Assembly (NCBI RefSeq): GCF_003367905.1
Contig: NZ_CP029462.1
Location: forward strand, 124,001 to 188,000
Direction: 5' to 3'
DNA length: 64,000 nt
Origin: Megasphaera stantonii
GTDB lineage: Bacteria > Bacillota > Negativicutes > Veillonellales > Megasphaeraceae
In this document: positions 10,790 to 18,904 of the stretch, one piece after another
How the letters are laid out: each line of letters opens with the position of its first letter
How positions within the stretch are numbered: the first letter of the stretch is position 1
Notes under the pieces: model-generated
What the model saw: only the letters and a program-made list of their open reading frames with translations
What the model was told of the DNA's origin: nothing
The model's database searches: none
Made by a program: the position numbers and the translations under genes

Positions 10790-10818
10790 AAAAAGCTCAC
10801 CTCCGCAGGTGAGCTTTT
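10790..10818 (-). terminator. Riboswitch-controlled terminator upstream of thiC
   Basis: AAAAGCTCACCT (10791-10802) pairs perfectly with AGGTGAGCTTTT (10807-10818) around a four-base loop, and T residues follow on the minus strand. It lies between the TPP aptamer and thiC, as in transcription-terminating riboswitches. Confidence 0.88.
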
Positions 10819-10828
10819 TAATCCCGTA

Positions 10829-10916
10829 AAGCTTCCCTACGTCGGCATTATCCGAATCAGGTACATGAGGGACAAGCGCGAATCCAAACGCTTTCTCAGC
10901 CTTGCGGCGCCCCTAG
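10829..10916 (-). promoter_or_regulatory. TPP riboswitch aptamer (THI element)
   Basis: Read on the minus strand, the region has the conserved thi-box parts in order: GGGGCGCC at the 5' side, GGCTGAGA, the ACCTGATTCGGATAATGCC core and GCGTAGGGAA closing the helix. With the terminator just downstream, binding of thiamine pyrophosphate is expected to stop transcription before thiC. Confidence 0.94.
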
Positions 10917-10937
10917 CTTTTTTAGTTATCTCGCTTT

Positions 10938-10966
10938 ATTATAATATACTTGCGTAGATAATGCAA
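10938..10966 (-). promoter_or_regulatory. Promoter of the thiC riboswitch transcript
   Basis: TTGCAT (10961-10966) and TATAAT (10938-10943) are spaced 17 bp, so the transcript starts shortly before the aptamer. The remaining gap to 11126 shows no gene or structure I can support. Confidence 0.7.
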
Positions 10967-11126
10967 ATATAAATTATCGTCCGGCAAATTGACGGCAGCA
11001 TCGCTCCTATGTTTCCGGAAGATATTTTTATGCAGAAAAAGGCTGCGGCCGATTGGAGGTACAATAACTCGGATTAGATAGTTTTTGTTGCCCTTTACAA
11101 ATTACAGGAATCCTCCTCCCCGTTTC

Positions 11127-11957
11127 TTATCTGGGTTTCAGCGGACCGTAAAAGTACGAGGCCGTCGCGCCGCCGTCAATGAGGAAATCGGCACCTGTAA
11201 TAAACGCGCCTTTTTCGCTCAGCAGCAGCTCCGCCACGTGGGCTATTTCGTCAGCCGTTCCTGGCCTGCCTGCCGGACATTTTGCAAACATATTTTTGTA
11301 AAAATCGCCGCGCGGACCGTTAAATTCGTCCTGGGCCAGAGGCGTTACAATAATCCCCGGCGAAATAGAATTGATGCGGGCGCCACGCATTCCCCAGCGA
11401 ACTGATTCAGCCATCACTCTCTTGACGTTGCAGCGTTTAGCCAGCTGATAGGCATGAAGGGTATCACGGATACGCGAGGGATGCAGCATATCCAATGTCA
11501 GCAGGTCTTCGGCAGGCGTACAGGCCAGCAGTTCGTCTTCTTCCGGACTAAGAGCCGACAGACGATGCCCTGACTGACTGGAAATAGTTACGCCGACACC
11601 TCCGTCGGCGATGACCTTGCCGACTTCTTCCAGCAAAACGGCCGTACCATACAAGTCAACATTTAAAATCGTTTTAATCGGAGCCTGGCTTGGCGATACG
11701 CCGGCGGCATTTATTAATACAGAAATATTACCATACGCTCTTCCAACGCTTATATATTCCTGAATAGACGCACGGCTTGCCAAATCCATTTCCATAGGAA
11801 CGGCATCAAATCCGGCTCCTTGCATCAATCCGGCAGTGCGCTTTGCTTTTTCCAGTATTTTATCTCCTATGATAATCTTCATCCCCGTTCCTGTACGGCG
11901 GGCAATAGCCATACCGATGTCTCCTGCACCAACCCACAGCATTACGCATTTTGTCAT
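11127..11957 (-). CDS. Short-chain dehydrogenase/reductase
   Basis: This is an NAD(P)-dependent SDR of 276 residues acting in the cytoplasm. The cofactor loop is WVGAGDIGMAIA near the N-terminus, where an SDR would usually have TGxxxGIG. The INAAGV motif, the catalytic Ser in TISSQSGH and the YxxxK pair in AYQLAK are all present. A C-terminal FLIDGG block is typical of the classical family. The unusual glycine loop and a long insert between the Ser and Tyr motifs set it apart. A LysR regulator lies just upstream on the same strand and may control it. The substrate is unknown. Confidence 0.8.
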   Translation of the reverse strand: MTKCVMLWVGAGDIGMAIARRTGTGMKIIIGDKILEKAKRTAGLMQGAGFDAVPMEMDLASRASIQEYISVGRAYGNISVLINAAGVSPSQAPIKTILNVDLYGTAVLLEEVGKVIADGGVGVTISSQSGHRLSALSPEEDELLACTPAEDLLTLDMLHPSRIRDTLHAYQLAKRCNVKRVMAESVRWGMRGARINSISPGIIVTPLAQDEFNGPRGDFYKNMFAKCPAGRPGTADEIAHVAELLLSEKGAFITGADFLIDGGATASYFYGPLKPR

Positions 11958-12141
11958 AAAAATTCTCTCCTTTGCTGTTTTTCATAACAGGCAGCCGTCT
12001 TAATCCGTAAGCATCACAGCAGCCTCATGCACCTATTATTGTAGAGACAGGGTCCAAAAACAGCAATCTCGATTTCAGCAGCAATTCATAAGTACTGCTT
12101 ATGTAAAAACTGCATCTTCATTAAGAGATACAGATGATGAC

Positions 12142-13032
12142 TCATTCATGACGAACTAGTTTTCGCAGCGTTTCAGCAAATTCTTCTATATAATACTGGG
12201 TATGCTCCCTGCGCCAAAACAGGCAGTACGTGCGACATAACTGACGCTTCCCCTGGCAGATGGGCAGCCGCCGTATAGACGCGTGAGCCGGCGGCAGCGT
12301 GCCCATACGTTCAACAGGCAAAAATCCCCTGTTTCCCAAAACCATCAGCCGGCCTTCTTCCAGCGTAGGGGCAAATAAGAAGCTTCCGCCGAAGTTCAGC
12401 GTCTTCTCATAATATTCCTGCTCTGCACGGCGCTGCTCTTTCGTAGAAATCAAGATGCATGGGACAGATTTTAAATCCTGAAGCTGTACCGACTCCTGTC
12501 GGCTAAGAGGATGCCGGGCAGACAATTCAGCATAGCAGCTGCACGATAAAAGCTGATAATTCACATAATCGTCAGAAAAGGCTCTCCGCTGATCACTTAG
12601 AATAATATCGACGCCGCCATGACGAAGCAAATTATATAATTCTTCATGCGTACCCGTTGCAATATCAATGAACACTTCAGGATATACTTGAGAAAAATCG
12701 GCTACAGCCTGATATAATTCCTGGCCGCTGTAGCAGCGCAGATACCCGATGCGCAGCACCGATTCCGCATCGCGTCCGATGCGGGATGTTTCATAACATA
12801 TGTCATCGACTTCTTTCAGCAGCCCCTTGCAGCGCATATAAAAATATTCACCGGCCGGCGTCAGGGAAAACCGGCGTTTCTCTCGTATCAAAAGGGAAGC
12901 GCCTAATTCCTTTTCCAAGGCCTGTACCTGCTGAGATACGGCAGATTGTGAAATATAACATCGCTCTGCCGCATCCGTAAAGCTGCCGCAGTCTACGACA
13001 GCCATAAAATACTGTATTTGCCTGAGCAACAT
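12142..13032 (-). CDS. LysR-family transcriptional regulator
   Basis: The 296-residue protein has the LysR winged-helix domain at residues 1-60 (MLLRQIQYFMAVVDCGSFTD, then YISQSAVSQQVQALEKELG). A periplasmic-binding-like effector domain follows to the C-terminus. LysR proteins usually control a neighbouring gene together with a small molecule. The nearest candidates are the SDR gene 184 bp downstream on the same strand and the oxidoreductase group at 13.4-17.1 kb. The gap 13033-13298 upstream holds no gene I can support. Confidence 0.88.
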   Translation of the reverse strand: MLLRQIQYFMAVVDCGSFTDAAERCYISQSAVSQQVQALEKELGASLLIREKRRFSLTPAGEYFYMRCKGLLKEVDDICYETSRIGRDAESVLRIGYLRCYSGQELYQAVADFSQVYPEVFIDIATGTHEELYNLLRHGGVDIILSDQRRAFSDDYVNYQLLSCSCYAELSARHPLSRQESVQLQDLKSVPCILISTKEQRRAEQEYYEKTLNFGGSFLFAPTLEEGRLMVLGNRGFLPVERMGTLPPAHASIRRLPICQGKRQLCRTYCLFWRREHTQYYIEEFAETLRKLVRHE

Positions 13033-13298
13033 CCGTATTGCCTTCTTTCCTTAGTTACTGTTTTTATTATATACATATTTTAATGCCTAGATTGCGGCAA
13101 TGCAAAAAACATACCTATCTCTGTACTTTATAAAAGACATCGGAAAATGCATCAAGCAAAAAAATGGTACATGCTGCTCCGCTCCCTTGCCTGCTGTGCG
13201 CCGTATTCCCCATCAAGGCAGCCTTAGGATATCCCTGTATATCCGGCGTAAATCTGCCCTAAACGGAGACATAAAGGATATATTGCGACAGACCAACA

Positions 13299-13332
13299 AA
13301 AAAAATCGAGACTCCTTATGAAGTCCCGATTA
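13299..13332 (-). terminator. Terminator of the RibD-like reductase gene
   Basis: AATCGAGACT pairs, with one mismatch, with AGTCCCGATT around the loop at about 13313-13320, and a run of A on the plus strand gives eight T on the minus strand. Its stem resembles the terminator at 17121-17152. Confidence 0.78.
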
Positions 13333-13360
13333 TACTCGAATGACAGGATATATGGCAAAA

Positions 13361-14083
13361 TCATGCAGACACCCGACTATACCGCAGCCATAAGACATGG
13401 CCTTCCCTGACGTTTGCTTCTTTCAGATGAAACGCCACAGGCCGGCCTTCCGGAAGAAAAGCCGCCTTGTCAAATAACGACGCCGACTCCGTATTTCCAT
13501 CTACTACAGGTGCAATAACCCAGCTCAGCTCGTCGATAAGTCCTTCCTGCAAAAAGGATTCATTCATGATGCCGCCGCCGGCAACCATAACTTTATCAAC
13601 AGAAAAATACTGAACCAGTTTTTCCAGCAAAACAGCACAATGTATCTGCTTTTCGCCGGCAAATACATAAGAAATGCCGATGCTTCGCAAATAGGACAGA
13701 TAGGCCGGCGATGCAGATTCAGTCAGTACCTCGATAATATGAGCTGCCGGGCGGCCCTTCTTTTCCATCACAGGTGATGAAAAGGCCACAGTGCCCTGAG
13801 GATCAACGGCGACGATAAATTGTTCTGCATTCCTTCCGTATGGACTAATATAATCTTCTTTCGGCAAGATCTCTTCTGCAGGCGGCAGTTCCGGCAGCAA
13901 GCCGTCAGAATAGCTGCCCAAAATAGTGGCCATGCCATATATGGTTGCCTGGCACTGGTAAACATTTCTCAGCTCGCCGTACAGCTGCAGTGCCGGAGCC
14001 GTCTCAGCAGCTCCGAAAAAGGGACCGTCGATTTTGCCGTCTACAGACGTGAGCATATGGCATACGACAAAAGGTCGTTTCAT
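13361..14083 (-). CDS. RibD C-terminal / DHFR-like reductase
   Basis: The 240-residue protein begins MKRPFVVCHMLTSVDGKIDG, the typical start of the RibD C-terminal reductase family. It has the VMVAGGGIMNESFLQEGLIDEL segment (shown in part) near residues 165-186, where NADPH-dependent members bind cofactor. Stand-alone members are often annotated as dihydrofolate-reductase-like proteins. No riboflavin genes are nearby, so a role in riboflavin synthesis is not supported. It precedes a strong terminator and lies downstream of an aldo/keto reductase on the same strand. Confidence 0.82.
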   Translation of the reverse strand: MKRPFVVCHMLTSVDGKIDGPFFGAAETAPALQLYGELRNVYQCQATIYGMATILGSYSDGLLPELPPAEEILPKEDYISPYGRNAEQFIVAVDPQGTVAFSSPVMEKKGRPAAHIIEVLTESASPAYLSYLRSIGISYVFAGEKQIHCAVLLEKLVQYFSVDKVMVAGGGIMNESFLQEGLIDELSWVIAPVVDGNTESASLFDKAAFLPEGRPVAFHLKEANVREGHVLWLRYSRVSA

Positions 14084-14195
14084 TATACTATTCTCCTTTC
14101 GATTAAATATATATCATTATCATTTAACTAAATTTAAATATACAGTTCTGCACATTCTATTCCGCAGTGTTTCCTCTTTCCTGCTGCGCCGGTCC

Positions 14196-15194
14196 TTACG
14201 CCTTCGTCGCCGTGCCGCCGAAGACGGCAGACATGGGAACGGACTGGAGGGCCTGATCCAGGGCTGATACTTCATCTGCCGTCAGCATGATATCTGCAGC
14301 TCCGGCATTTTCTGCCATTCTTCCTTCCTGACGCGTGCCGGGAATCGGAACGATCCACGGCTTCTTGCACAACATCCAGGCCAATGAAATTTGACTGCAC
14401 GTCGCTCCTTTGGCTTCTGCATATATCTGCAGGAGATGCAGCAATTCCTGATTGACGGCAAGGTTCTCTGGCTGGAACTGCGGCATAGCGCTGCGGTAAT
14501 CGTCTTTGGAATTAAACGATGAATCTCTGCCGTAGCATCCCGTCAAAAATCCATTGGCCAAAGGCGAAAAAGCAACCAGTCCGATACCCAGTTCTTCTAA
14601 TACGGGAAAGAGCGCTTCGTAATGGCGGGCCATCATGGAGTACCGATTCTGCACAGCCGCAACAGGGCAGACAGCATGGGCACGGCGCAAATACGCTTCG
14701 TTCACTTCAGAAATGCCCCAATGAAGAATTTTTCCCTCCTTGATGAGCTCGGCCATAACACCGGCAACGTCTTCAGCCGGAATCCTGGGGTCGACGCGGT
14801 GCTGAAAATACAGGTCGATGTAGTCCGTCTGCAGCCGCCGCAGTGAGCCTTCGACAGACCGGCGTATTTGTTCAGGACGGGAATCGGTTATAAGCGGATA
14901 CGGCGTCGTGCCAGACGACGTATCAAAGACAATGCCGAATTTGGTAGCAATCTGCACCTCGTGCCTGCATGACGCCAGCGCTTTCCCGACAATGCGTTCA
15001 TTGTCATGGGGATCTGACGGCGTTCCATATACTTCAGCCGTATCAAAAAACGTATATCCCATTCCGACAGCTCGTCGAATACGCCATATTGCCTCAGAAG
15101 GCGCTGTCGGCGCGCCGTAGGCATGAGAAAATCCCATGCAGCCGAGCCCTATAGCAGAAACGGACAATGTATGTCCCAGCAATCGCTGTTTCAT
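14196..15194 (-). CDS. Aldo/keto reductase
   Basis: This 332-residue NADPH-dependent reductase acts on an unknown carbonyl. It shows the aldo/keto barrel motifs: GLGCMGFSHAYG, FDTAEVYG with the catalytic Asp and Tyr, the Lys in IATKFG and the His in YFQHRVDP. The cofactor motif IPGTRQEGRMAENAGA lies near the C-terminus. I chose ATG 15194, which follows AAAGGAGA; a TTG ten codons upstream has no site of its own. An SDR gene lies just upstream on the same strand, and the two are probably cotranscribed. Confidence 0.9.
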   Translation of the reverse strand: MKQRLLGHTLSVSAIGLGCMGFSHAYGAPTAPSEAIWRIRRAVGMGYTFFDTAEVYGTPSDPHDNERIVGKALASCRHEVQIATKFGIVFDTSSGTTPYPLITDSRPEQIRRSVEGSLRRLQTDYIDLYFQHRVDPRIPAEDVAGVMAELIKEGKILHWGISEVNEAYLRRAHAVCPVAAVQNRYSMMARHYEALFPVLEELGIGLVAFSPLANGFLTGCYGRDSSFNSKDDYRSAMPQFQPENLAVNQELLHLLQIYAEAKGATCSQISLAWMLCKKPWIVPIPGTRQEGRMAENAGAADIMLTADEVSALDQALQSVPMSAVFGGTATKA

Positions 15195-15220
15195 CTGTAC
15201 TGATCTCTCCTTTATCAATG

Positions 15221-16045
15221 TCAAAAATCTGAACTGACACTTAAATCTTTCTGAGCCTGCGCTTCAGCCAGCCGTCGTTCTAGTTCAGCGCAGACAATGG
15301 CTGAGGCGTCGCTGCCCAACAAAAGGCGCTGCGGAGGATTTGGCTGCTCAACCGCATCTACGATAACGCGTCCGGCTTTTTCCGGGTCTCCTGGCTGGTC
15401 ATGATGGTTTATAATGTGTTCCTTTCGGTTTTTACCGGCTGTTTCTGCATAATCCTTGATTTTCACGGCCGTTCCTTTCAGGGAGTCGTCAAAAAAGCGC
15501 GTGCGGAATGCTCCTGGTTCTACAGTCATTACGGTGATGCCAAGGGGTGCTACTTCCTGCCGCAAGGCATCGGAAAGAAGTTCCAGCGCACCTTTTGTCG
15601 CTGCGTAATAGCCTGAACCGACGACGGCGCAGACGGCAGCTATAGAGGACACGTTGATAATGGCCCCTGCCTTTTGCCGTCTCATCTGAGGCAGTACCGC
15701 TTTCATGAGCGCTACCGGGCCGAAGAGATTCGTCTGAAAAAGTTCAGACACATTATTATCTTCTCCCTCCTCCAGAGCAGCTCTATAACCGTGTCCCGCA
15801 TTATTGACCAGAACGTCGACAGGTCCGAATCGCTCTTCGGCTGCTTGAAGAGCCTTCCTAATGCTGTCAGGTTTCGTCACATCCAATGCGGCTGCCAGAG
15901 CCCTTTGCGGATAAGCCGCTGTAAGGTCCTGCACCGTTTCCAGTCTGCGGGCTGTTGCCACAACCTGATATCCCTTCTGCAGAGCTGCCTTGGCAATGCC
16001 TCGGCCAATTCCGCTGGAACAGCCTGTAATAAGCCATGTTTTCAT
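15221..16045 (-). CDS. Short-chain dehydrogenase/reductase
   Basis: A classical SDR of 274 residues with the cofactor loop LITGCSSGIGRGIA, the NNAG motif, the catalytic Ser in INVSSIAAV and YYAATKGALE with the Tyr and Lys. The start ATG 16045 follows AAAGGAGA at eight bases; an upstream in-frame start would have no site. It is followed after 26 bp by the aldo/keto reductase, which suggests one accessory redox operon. The substrate is unknown. Confidence 0.9.
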   Translation of the reverse strand: MKTWLITGCSSGIGRGIAKAALQKGYQVVATARRLETVQDLTAAYPQRALAAALDVTKPDSIRKALQAAEERFGPVDVLVNNAGHGYRAALEEGEDNNVSELFQTNLFGPVALMKAVLPQMRRQKAGAIINVSSIAAVCAVVGSGYYAATKGALELLSDALRQEVAPLGITVMTVEPGAFRTRFFDDSLKGTAVKIKDYAETAGKNRKEHIINHHDQPGDPEKAGRVIVDAVEQPNPPQRLLLGSDASAIVCAELERRLAEAQAQKDLSVSSDF

Positions 16046-16074
16046 ATGTTTTCTCCTTTTCACAATCATTTATA

Positions 16075-17088
16075 CTATTGAAGCTGCCTTTCCCAAAAAC
16101 AGACGGCCTCGTCAAGCCACCCCTCAGCCGGCGTACCCGTACCGAGACCAAAGCCATGACGCAGTCCTGGATAATGGTGAAATTCCGTGTCAATACCCAA
16201 GGCTTTTAATTTTTGAAGACGCCTTTTCATGGTCAGCCAATCAGCAATGCCGTCTTCTTCTCCCACACAGGCATACGTCGGCGGATCGGCAGCGCTGTAC
16301 TCACTGTACCCCGTATACTGCATGATGACCGCAGCCGGTTTTGGCAAATTTCCTCCGCTAAAAGCAGCCGTTCCATACGATCCGACCCAGGCAGCCATGC
16401 GGGCACCAGCAGATCCTCCCCACAAAGAATATCCATAGGTCCTAACTCCCAGCTCATCAGCATGGGCAAAAATGAAGGCAATGGCCCGAGACAAATCTTC
16501 ACAAGCCTTTTGCGCATCGGGACGGTAAATCAGCGCAAAAGCATTATACCCTCTTTTGGATAATTCCAGCGCCTGCGGAAAGCTGTCATGCATAGCTGCT
16601 ACATAGGCAAATCCGCCGCCGGCGCTGCAGACGGCAAAAGGCGCACCGGCTCTTCCTTTAAAAAAGAACAATCCCGTATTGTTTTTTTCTGAATCCGCTG
16701 CCTTTTCTTCTTCTGTATATATATCATAAAAAATGGTTTCTCCCGCTTCGGCGCGCTTTTTTAAATAGTTGGCTATTTCTACAGTTTTCTTCGGATCTAT
16801 GCAGCTGTACCACGTCAGCTGCAAGCTGCCCAAGGTACGACCGTTGTAATACCAGGGCTGCTGCGGAAACAGAAGCCGCCCATAGTCAGCAAAAACGGGA
16901 TCGCCTGCAACGTCTGAAATCGGAGTATATGCAGTATAGGCACCGTCAGTTTGAGAATGAGGCGCCGTCTTCATTTCTCCCCGATACGGCAGCGTCACCT
17001 CTTGTGTCTGACTCGTTTCGGCACTGCAGCCAGAGGCAATACACGCCGTCAGACATCCGAACAACCCGAACCACATCTTCTTTGACAC
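16075..17088 (-). CDS. Lipoprotein alpha/beta hydrolase (esterase-like)
   Basis: The protein of about 337 residues has a signal peptide ending in a lipobox (IASGC), so it is probably a membrane-anchored lipoprotein. The alpha/beta-hydrolase signs are an AGGGF oxyanion-type stretch, the nucleophile elbow GGSAG, an Asp in VGEEDG and the His in LRHGFGLG near the C-terminus. These fit a BD-FAE or carbohydrate-esterase-like enzyme. I place the start at GTG 17088 behind GAGAGGTG. The ATG at 17109 has no ribosome site. It lies 29 bp upstream of the SDR and may share its transcript. The substrate is unknown. Confidence 0.78.
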   Translation of the reverse strand: MSKKMWFGLFGCLTACIASGCSAETSQTQEVTLPYRGEMKTAPHSQTDGAYTAYTPISDVAGDPVFADYGRLLFPQQPWYYNGRTLGSLQLTWYSCIDPKKTVEIANYLKKRAEAGETIFYDIYTEEEKAADSEKNNTGLFFFKGRAGAPFAVCSAGGGFAYVAAMHDSFPQALELSKRGYNAFALIYRPDAQKACEDLSRAIAFIFAHADELGVRTYGYSLWGGSAGARMAAWVGSYGTAAFSGGNLPKPAAVIMQYTGYSEYSAADPPTYACVGEEDGIADWLTMKRRLQKLKALGIDTEFHHYPGLRHGFGLGTGTPAEGWLDEAVCFWERQLQ

Positions 17089-17120
17089 AGCTTTCACCTC
17101 TCTTTCCATTACAGATTATA

Positions 17121-17152
17121 AAAAAATCGAGACTTCGGCAGAAGTCTCGATT
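17121..17152 (-). terminator. Intrinsic terminator of the maf-radC operon
   Basis: AATCGAGACTTC (17125-17136) pairs perfectly with 17141-17152 around GGCA. A run of T follows on the minus strand. Confidence 0.88.
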
Positions 17153-17196
17153 CGTTAACACATATAATCTATAAGTTAGGAGTCACCATATTTAAT

Positions 17197-17883
17197 TTAC
17201 ATATATCCCAGCTCACAAAGGCTCGAAAAGGTGCCGTCGCCGATGATGATGTGATCCAGGACGGGAATTTCCATGATATGGCCGGCCTGGGCTATTTGTC
17301 TCGTCACGGCGATATCGTCGCTGCTGGGAGCGGGATCGCCGCTGGGATGGTTATGTACCAGGACGACGGCGGCAGCGTTGTACTGAATAGCAAATCGAAA
17401 GACCTCGCGGGACTTTGCCAAGCTGGAATTTATCGTGCCGATCGTCAGTGTCCGCACGGCGATGAGCTGATTTTTCGTCGATAAGTATACGGCACGGAAC
17501 TGCTCCTGCGGCAGGAAGCGCATATCTTCCATGACGTATTCGGCAATGGCTGCAGGCGTACTGAAATCAGGAGCATTCTGCTTGACCCGCTGGCGGGCAA
17601 TGCGCCGTCCCAACTCGACAGCCGCGCAGATCGTCACAGCCTTATCGGAGCCTACGCCGCGAACGGCACATAAGTCCGCCACGCTGGCTTCGCTGAGGTA
17701 ATAAAGGTTCTCTCCAGGCAGAGAGCGCAGCAGAGACCGCGATACGTCTAAAACGGAGTGCCCCTTTACGCCCGTACGCAGCAAAATGGCCAACAAATCC
17801 TGATCCGTCACGGCTTGCGCGCCTTGCTGGAGAAATTTTTCCCGCGGCTTTTCACAGCAGGCCATAGGCTGGACCGGGCTCAT
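17197..17883 (-). CDS. radC: RadC-family JAMM/MPN+ protein
   Basis: RadC proteins have an N-terminal helix-hairpin-helix-like part and a C-terminal JAMM metalloprotease-like domain. The domain is seen here as VHNHPSGDPAPSSDD near residues 171-185, with the metal-binding His, His and Asp. The real cellular role is unsettled, and the old DNA-repair name rests on a mis-assigned mutant. The 228-residue length is standard. The start ATG overlaps the maf stop as TGATG, so the two are coupled. Confidence 0.93.
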   Translation of the reverse strand: MSPVQPMACCEKPREKFLQQGAQAVTDQDLLAILLRTGVKGHSVLDVSRSLLRSLPGENLYYLSEASVADLCAVRGVGSDKAVTICAAVELGRRIARQRVKQNAPDFSTPAAIAEYVMEDMRFLPQEQFRAVYLSTKNQLIAVRTLTIGTINSSLAKSREVFRFAIQYNAAAVVLVHNHPSGDPAPSSDDIAVTRQIAQAGHIMEIPVLDHIIIGDGTFSSLCELGYM

Positions 17884-18443
17884 CAGAAGGCTACCTTGGC
17901 CTTGTGAAGCATCCGGCAGACTTGAGATAATGGCAGGCCGACGACGTTCGTATAGGAACCGTTGATCTTATCGACAAAGGAGGCTGCCCGTCCTTGAATG
18001 CCATAGGAACCGGCTTTATCCAAGGGATCGCCGCTGGATACGTAGGCATCGATTTCCTGATCTGTCAGCCGCCGAAACCATACCTTCGTTTCGACGACCT
18101 TTGTGTATATTTCCTTATCGCGCACCAGAGCCACGCCGGTCAATACGGAGTGCTTCCCATTGGAAAGGCGATGAAGCATGGCCGAAGCCTCTTTGGCATT
18201 GCGGGGCTTTCCTAATATTTCGCCGTCTACGACGACAATCGTATCGGCTCCCAGCACCCACTGGCCGGGATATTTTTCAGCAACGTCGCAGGCTTTGCCG
18301 ACGGCCTGGGCCTGTACGTATTTTTCCGGGTCCTTCTTTTTCGGCGAATCTTCCTGATACGTACTGGGGTTTACCATATAGGTAATACCGGCCTGAGTGA
18401 GTAATTCGCGCCGCCGCGGCGACCCTGAAGCTAAAATCAACAC
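17883..18443 (-). CDS. maf: Maf-family nucleoside triphosphate pyrophosphatase
   Basis: Maf proteins hydrolyse modified or non-canonical nucleoside triphosphates such as dTTP/UTP derivatives, and have been linked to septum control. The 186-residue protein begins MLILASGSPRRRELLTQAG, the signature of the family. It carries VLGADTIVVVDGEILGKP and the KAGSYGIQGRAA block. It is followed by radC with overlapping codons and preceded by a small DUF4321 membrane protein, an order seen in other Firmicutes near mreB-type loci. Confidence 0.95.
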   Translation of the reverse strand: MLILASGSPRRRELLTQAGITYMVNPSTYQEDSPKKKDPEKYVQAQAVGKACDVAEKYPGQWVLGADTIVVVDGEILGKPRNAKEASAMLHRLSNGKHSVLTGVALVRDKEIYTKVVETKVWFRRLTDQEIDAYVSSGDPLDKAGSYGIQGRAASFVDKINGSYTNVVGLPLSQVCRMLHKAKVAF

Positions 18444-18457
18444 GGGAATAACCTCCT

Positions 18458-18730
18458 CTAACTGACGTGACGATAGATAAACAACGCTACGAAGATCCCA
18501 AGGATGCTCAGCAAGTTGGGAGCAAAGCGAATGCCAAAATTAATCTGCATGATATATAAGTTTAAATCGACGTTCTGAATATTAAAGATTTCATAATGCT
18601 GCGACAGCATGGGCATGAGGTTGCCCAGCTGGATTCCCGATAAAACTTCTCCAAGAATGCCGCCCAACAGGCCGCCTGCCAACAGAAACAATATGAGAAG
18701 CAGCACGCCATGAGACCCAATGGATTTCAT
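18458..18730 (-). CDS. DUF4321 small membrane protein
   Basis: This 90-residue protein has two predicted transmembrane segments (about 8-32 and 66-86) separated by a short external loop, and matches the DUF4321 pattern by its GGLLGG start and the GIRFAPNLLSILGI block. Function is unknown. It is 14 bp upstream of maf on the same strand, so it is probably the first gene of a DUF4321-maf-radC operon. Confidence 0.85.
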   Translation of the reverse strand: MKSIGSHGVLLLILFLLAGGLLGGILGEVLSGIQLGNLMPMLSQHYEIFNIQNVDLNLYIMQINFGIRFAPNLLSILGIFVALFIYRHVS

Positions 18731-18807
18731 AACTTATAGTTCCCCCTCTACCAGTAATGGTGTGATTTCATTATACAGTGTTCCCTGCGGCACTGCAACT
18801 GAAATAC

Positions 18808-18864
18808 AAAAACGAACCGGTATTCTCATCGAAATTTAAGACCGATGGAAAGACCGGTTCGTTT
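18808..18864 (-). terminator. Intrinsic terminator of glnS
   Basis: AAAACGAACCGGT (18809-18821) pairs with ACCGGTTCGTTTT (18852-18864). The loop is 30 bases and holds a smaller internal pairing. T residues follow on the minus strand. Confidence 0.75.
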
Positions 18865-18904
18865 TCTCATGCTATTTTAATCTTCTTTTAAGATTTCTCT
18901 CATC

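Noticed and set aside
13100-13321. Plus-strand 73-codon open frame upstream of the LysR gene
   Set aside because: No ribosome site, it runs into a terminator stem of the opposite strand and has no recognisable sequence features.
17121-17152. Similarity of the terminators at 13299-13332 and 17121-17152 as a mobile repeat
   Set aside because: Only the stem (TCGAGACTT) is shared and both are ordinary terminators in the right place, so a repeat family is not supported.
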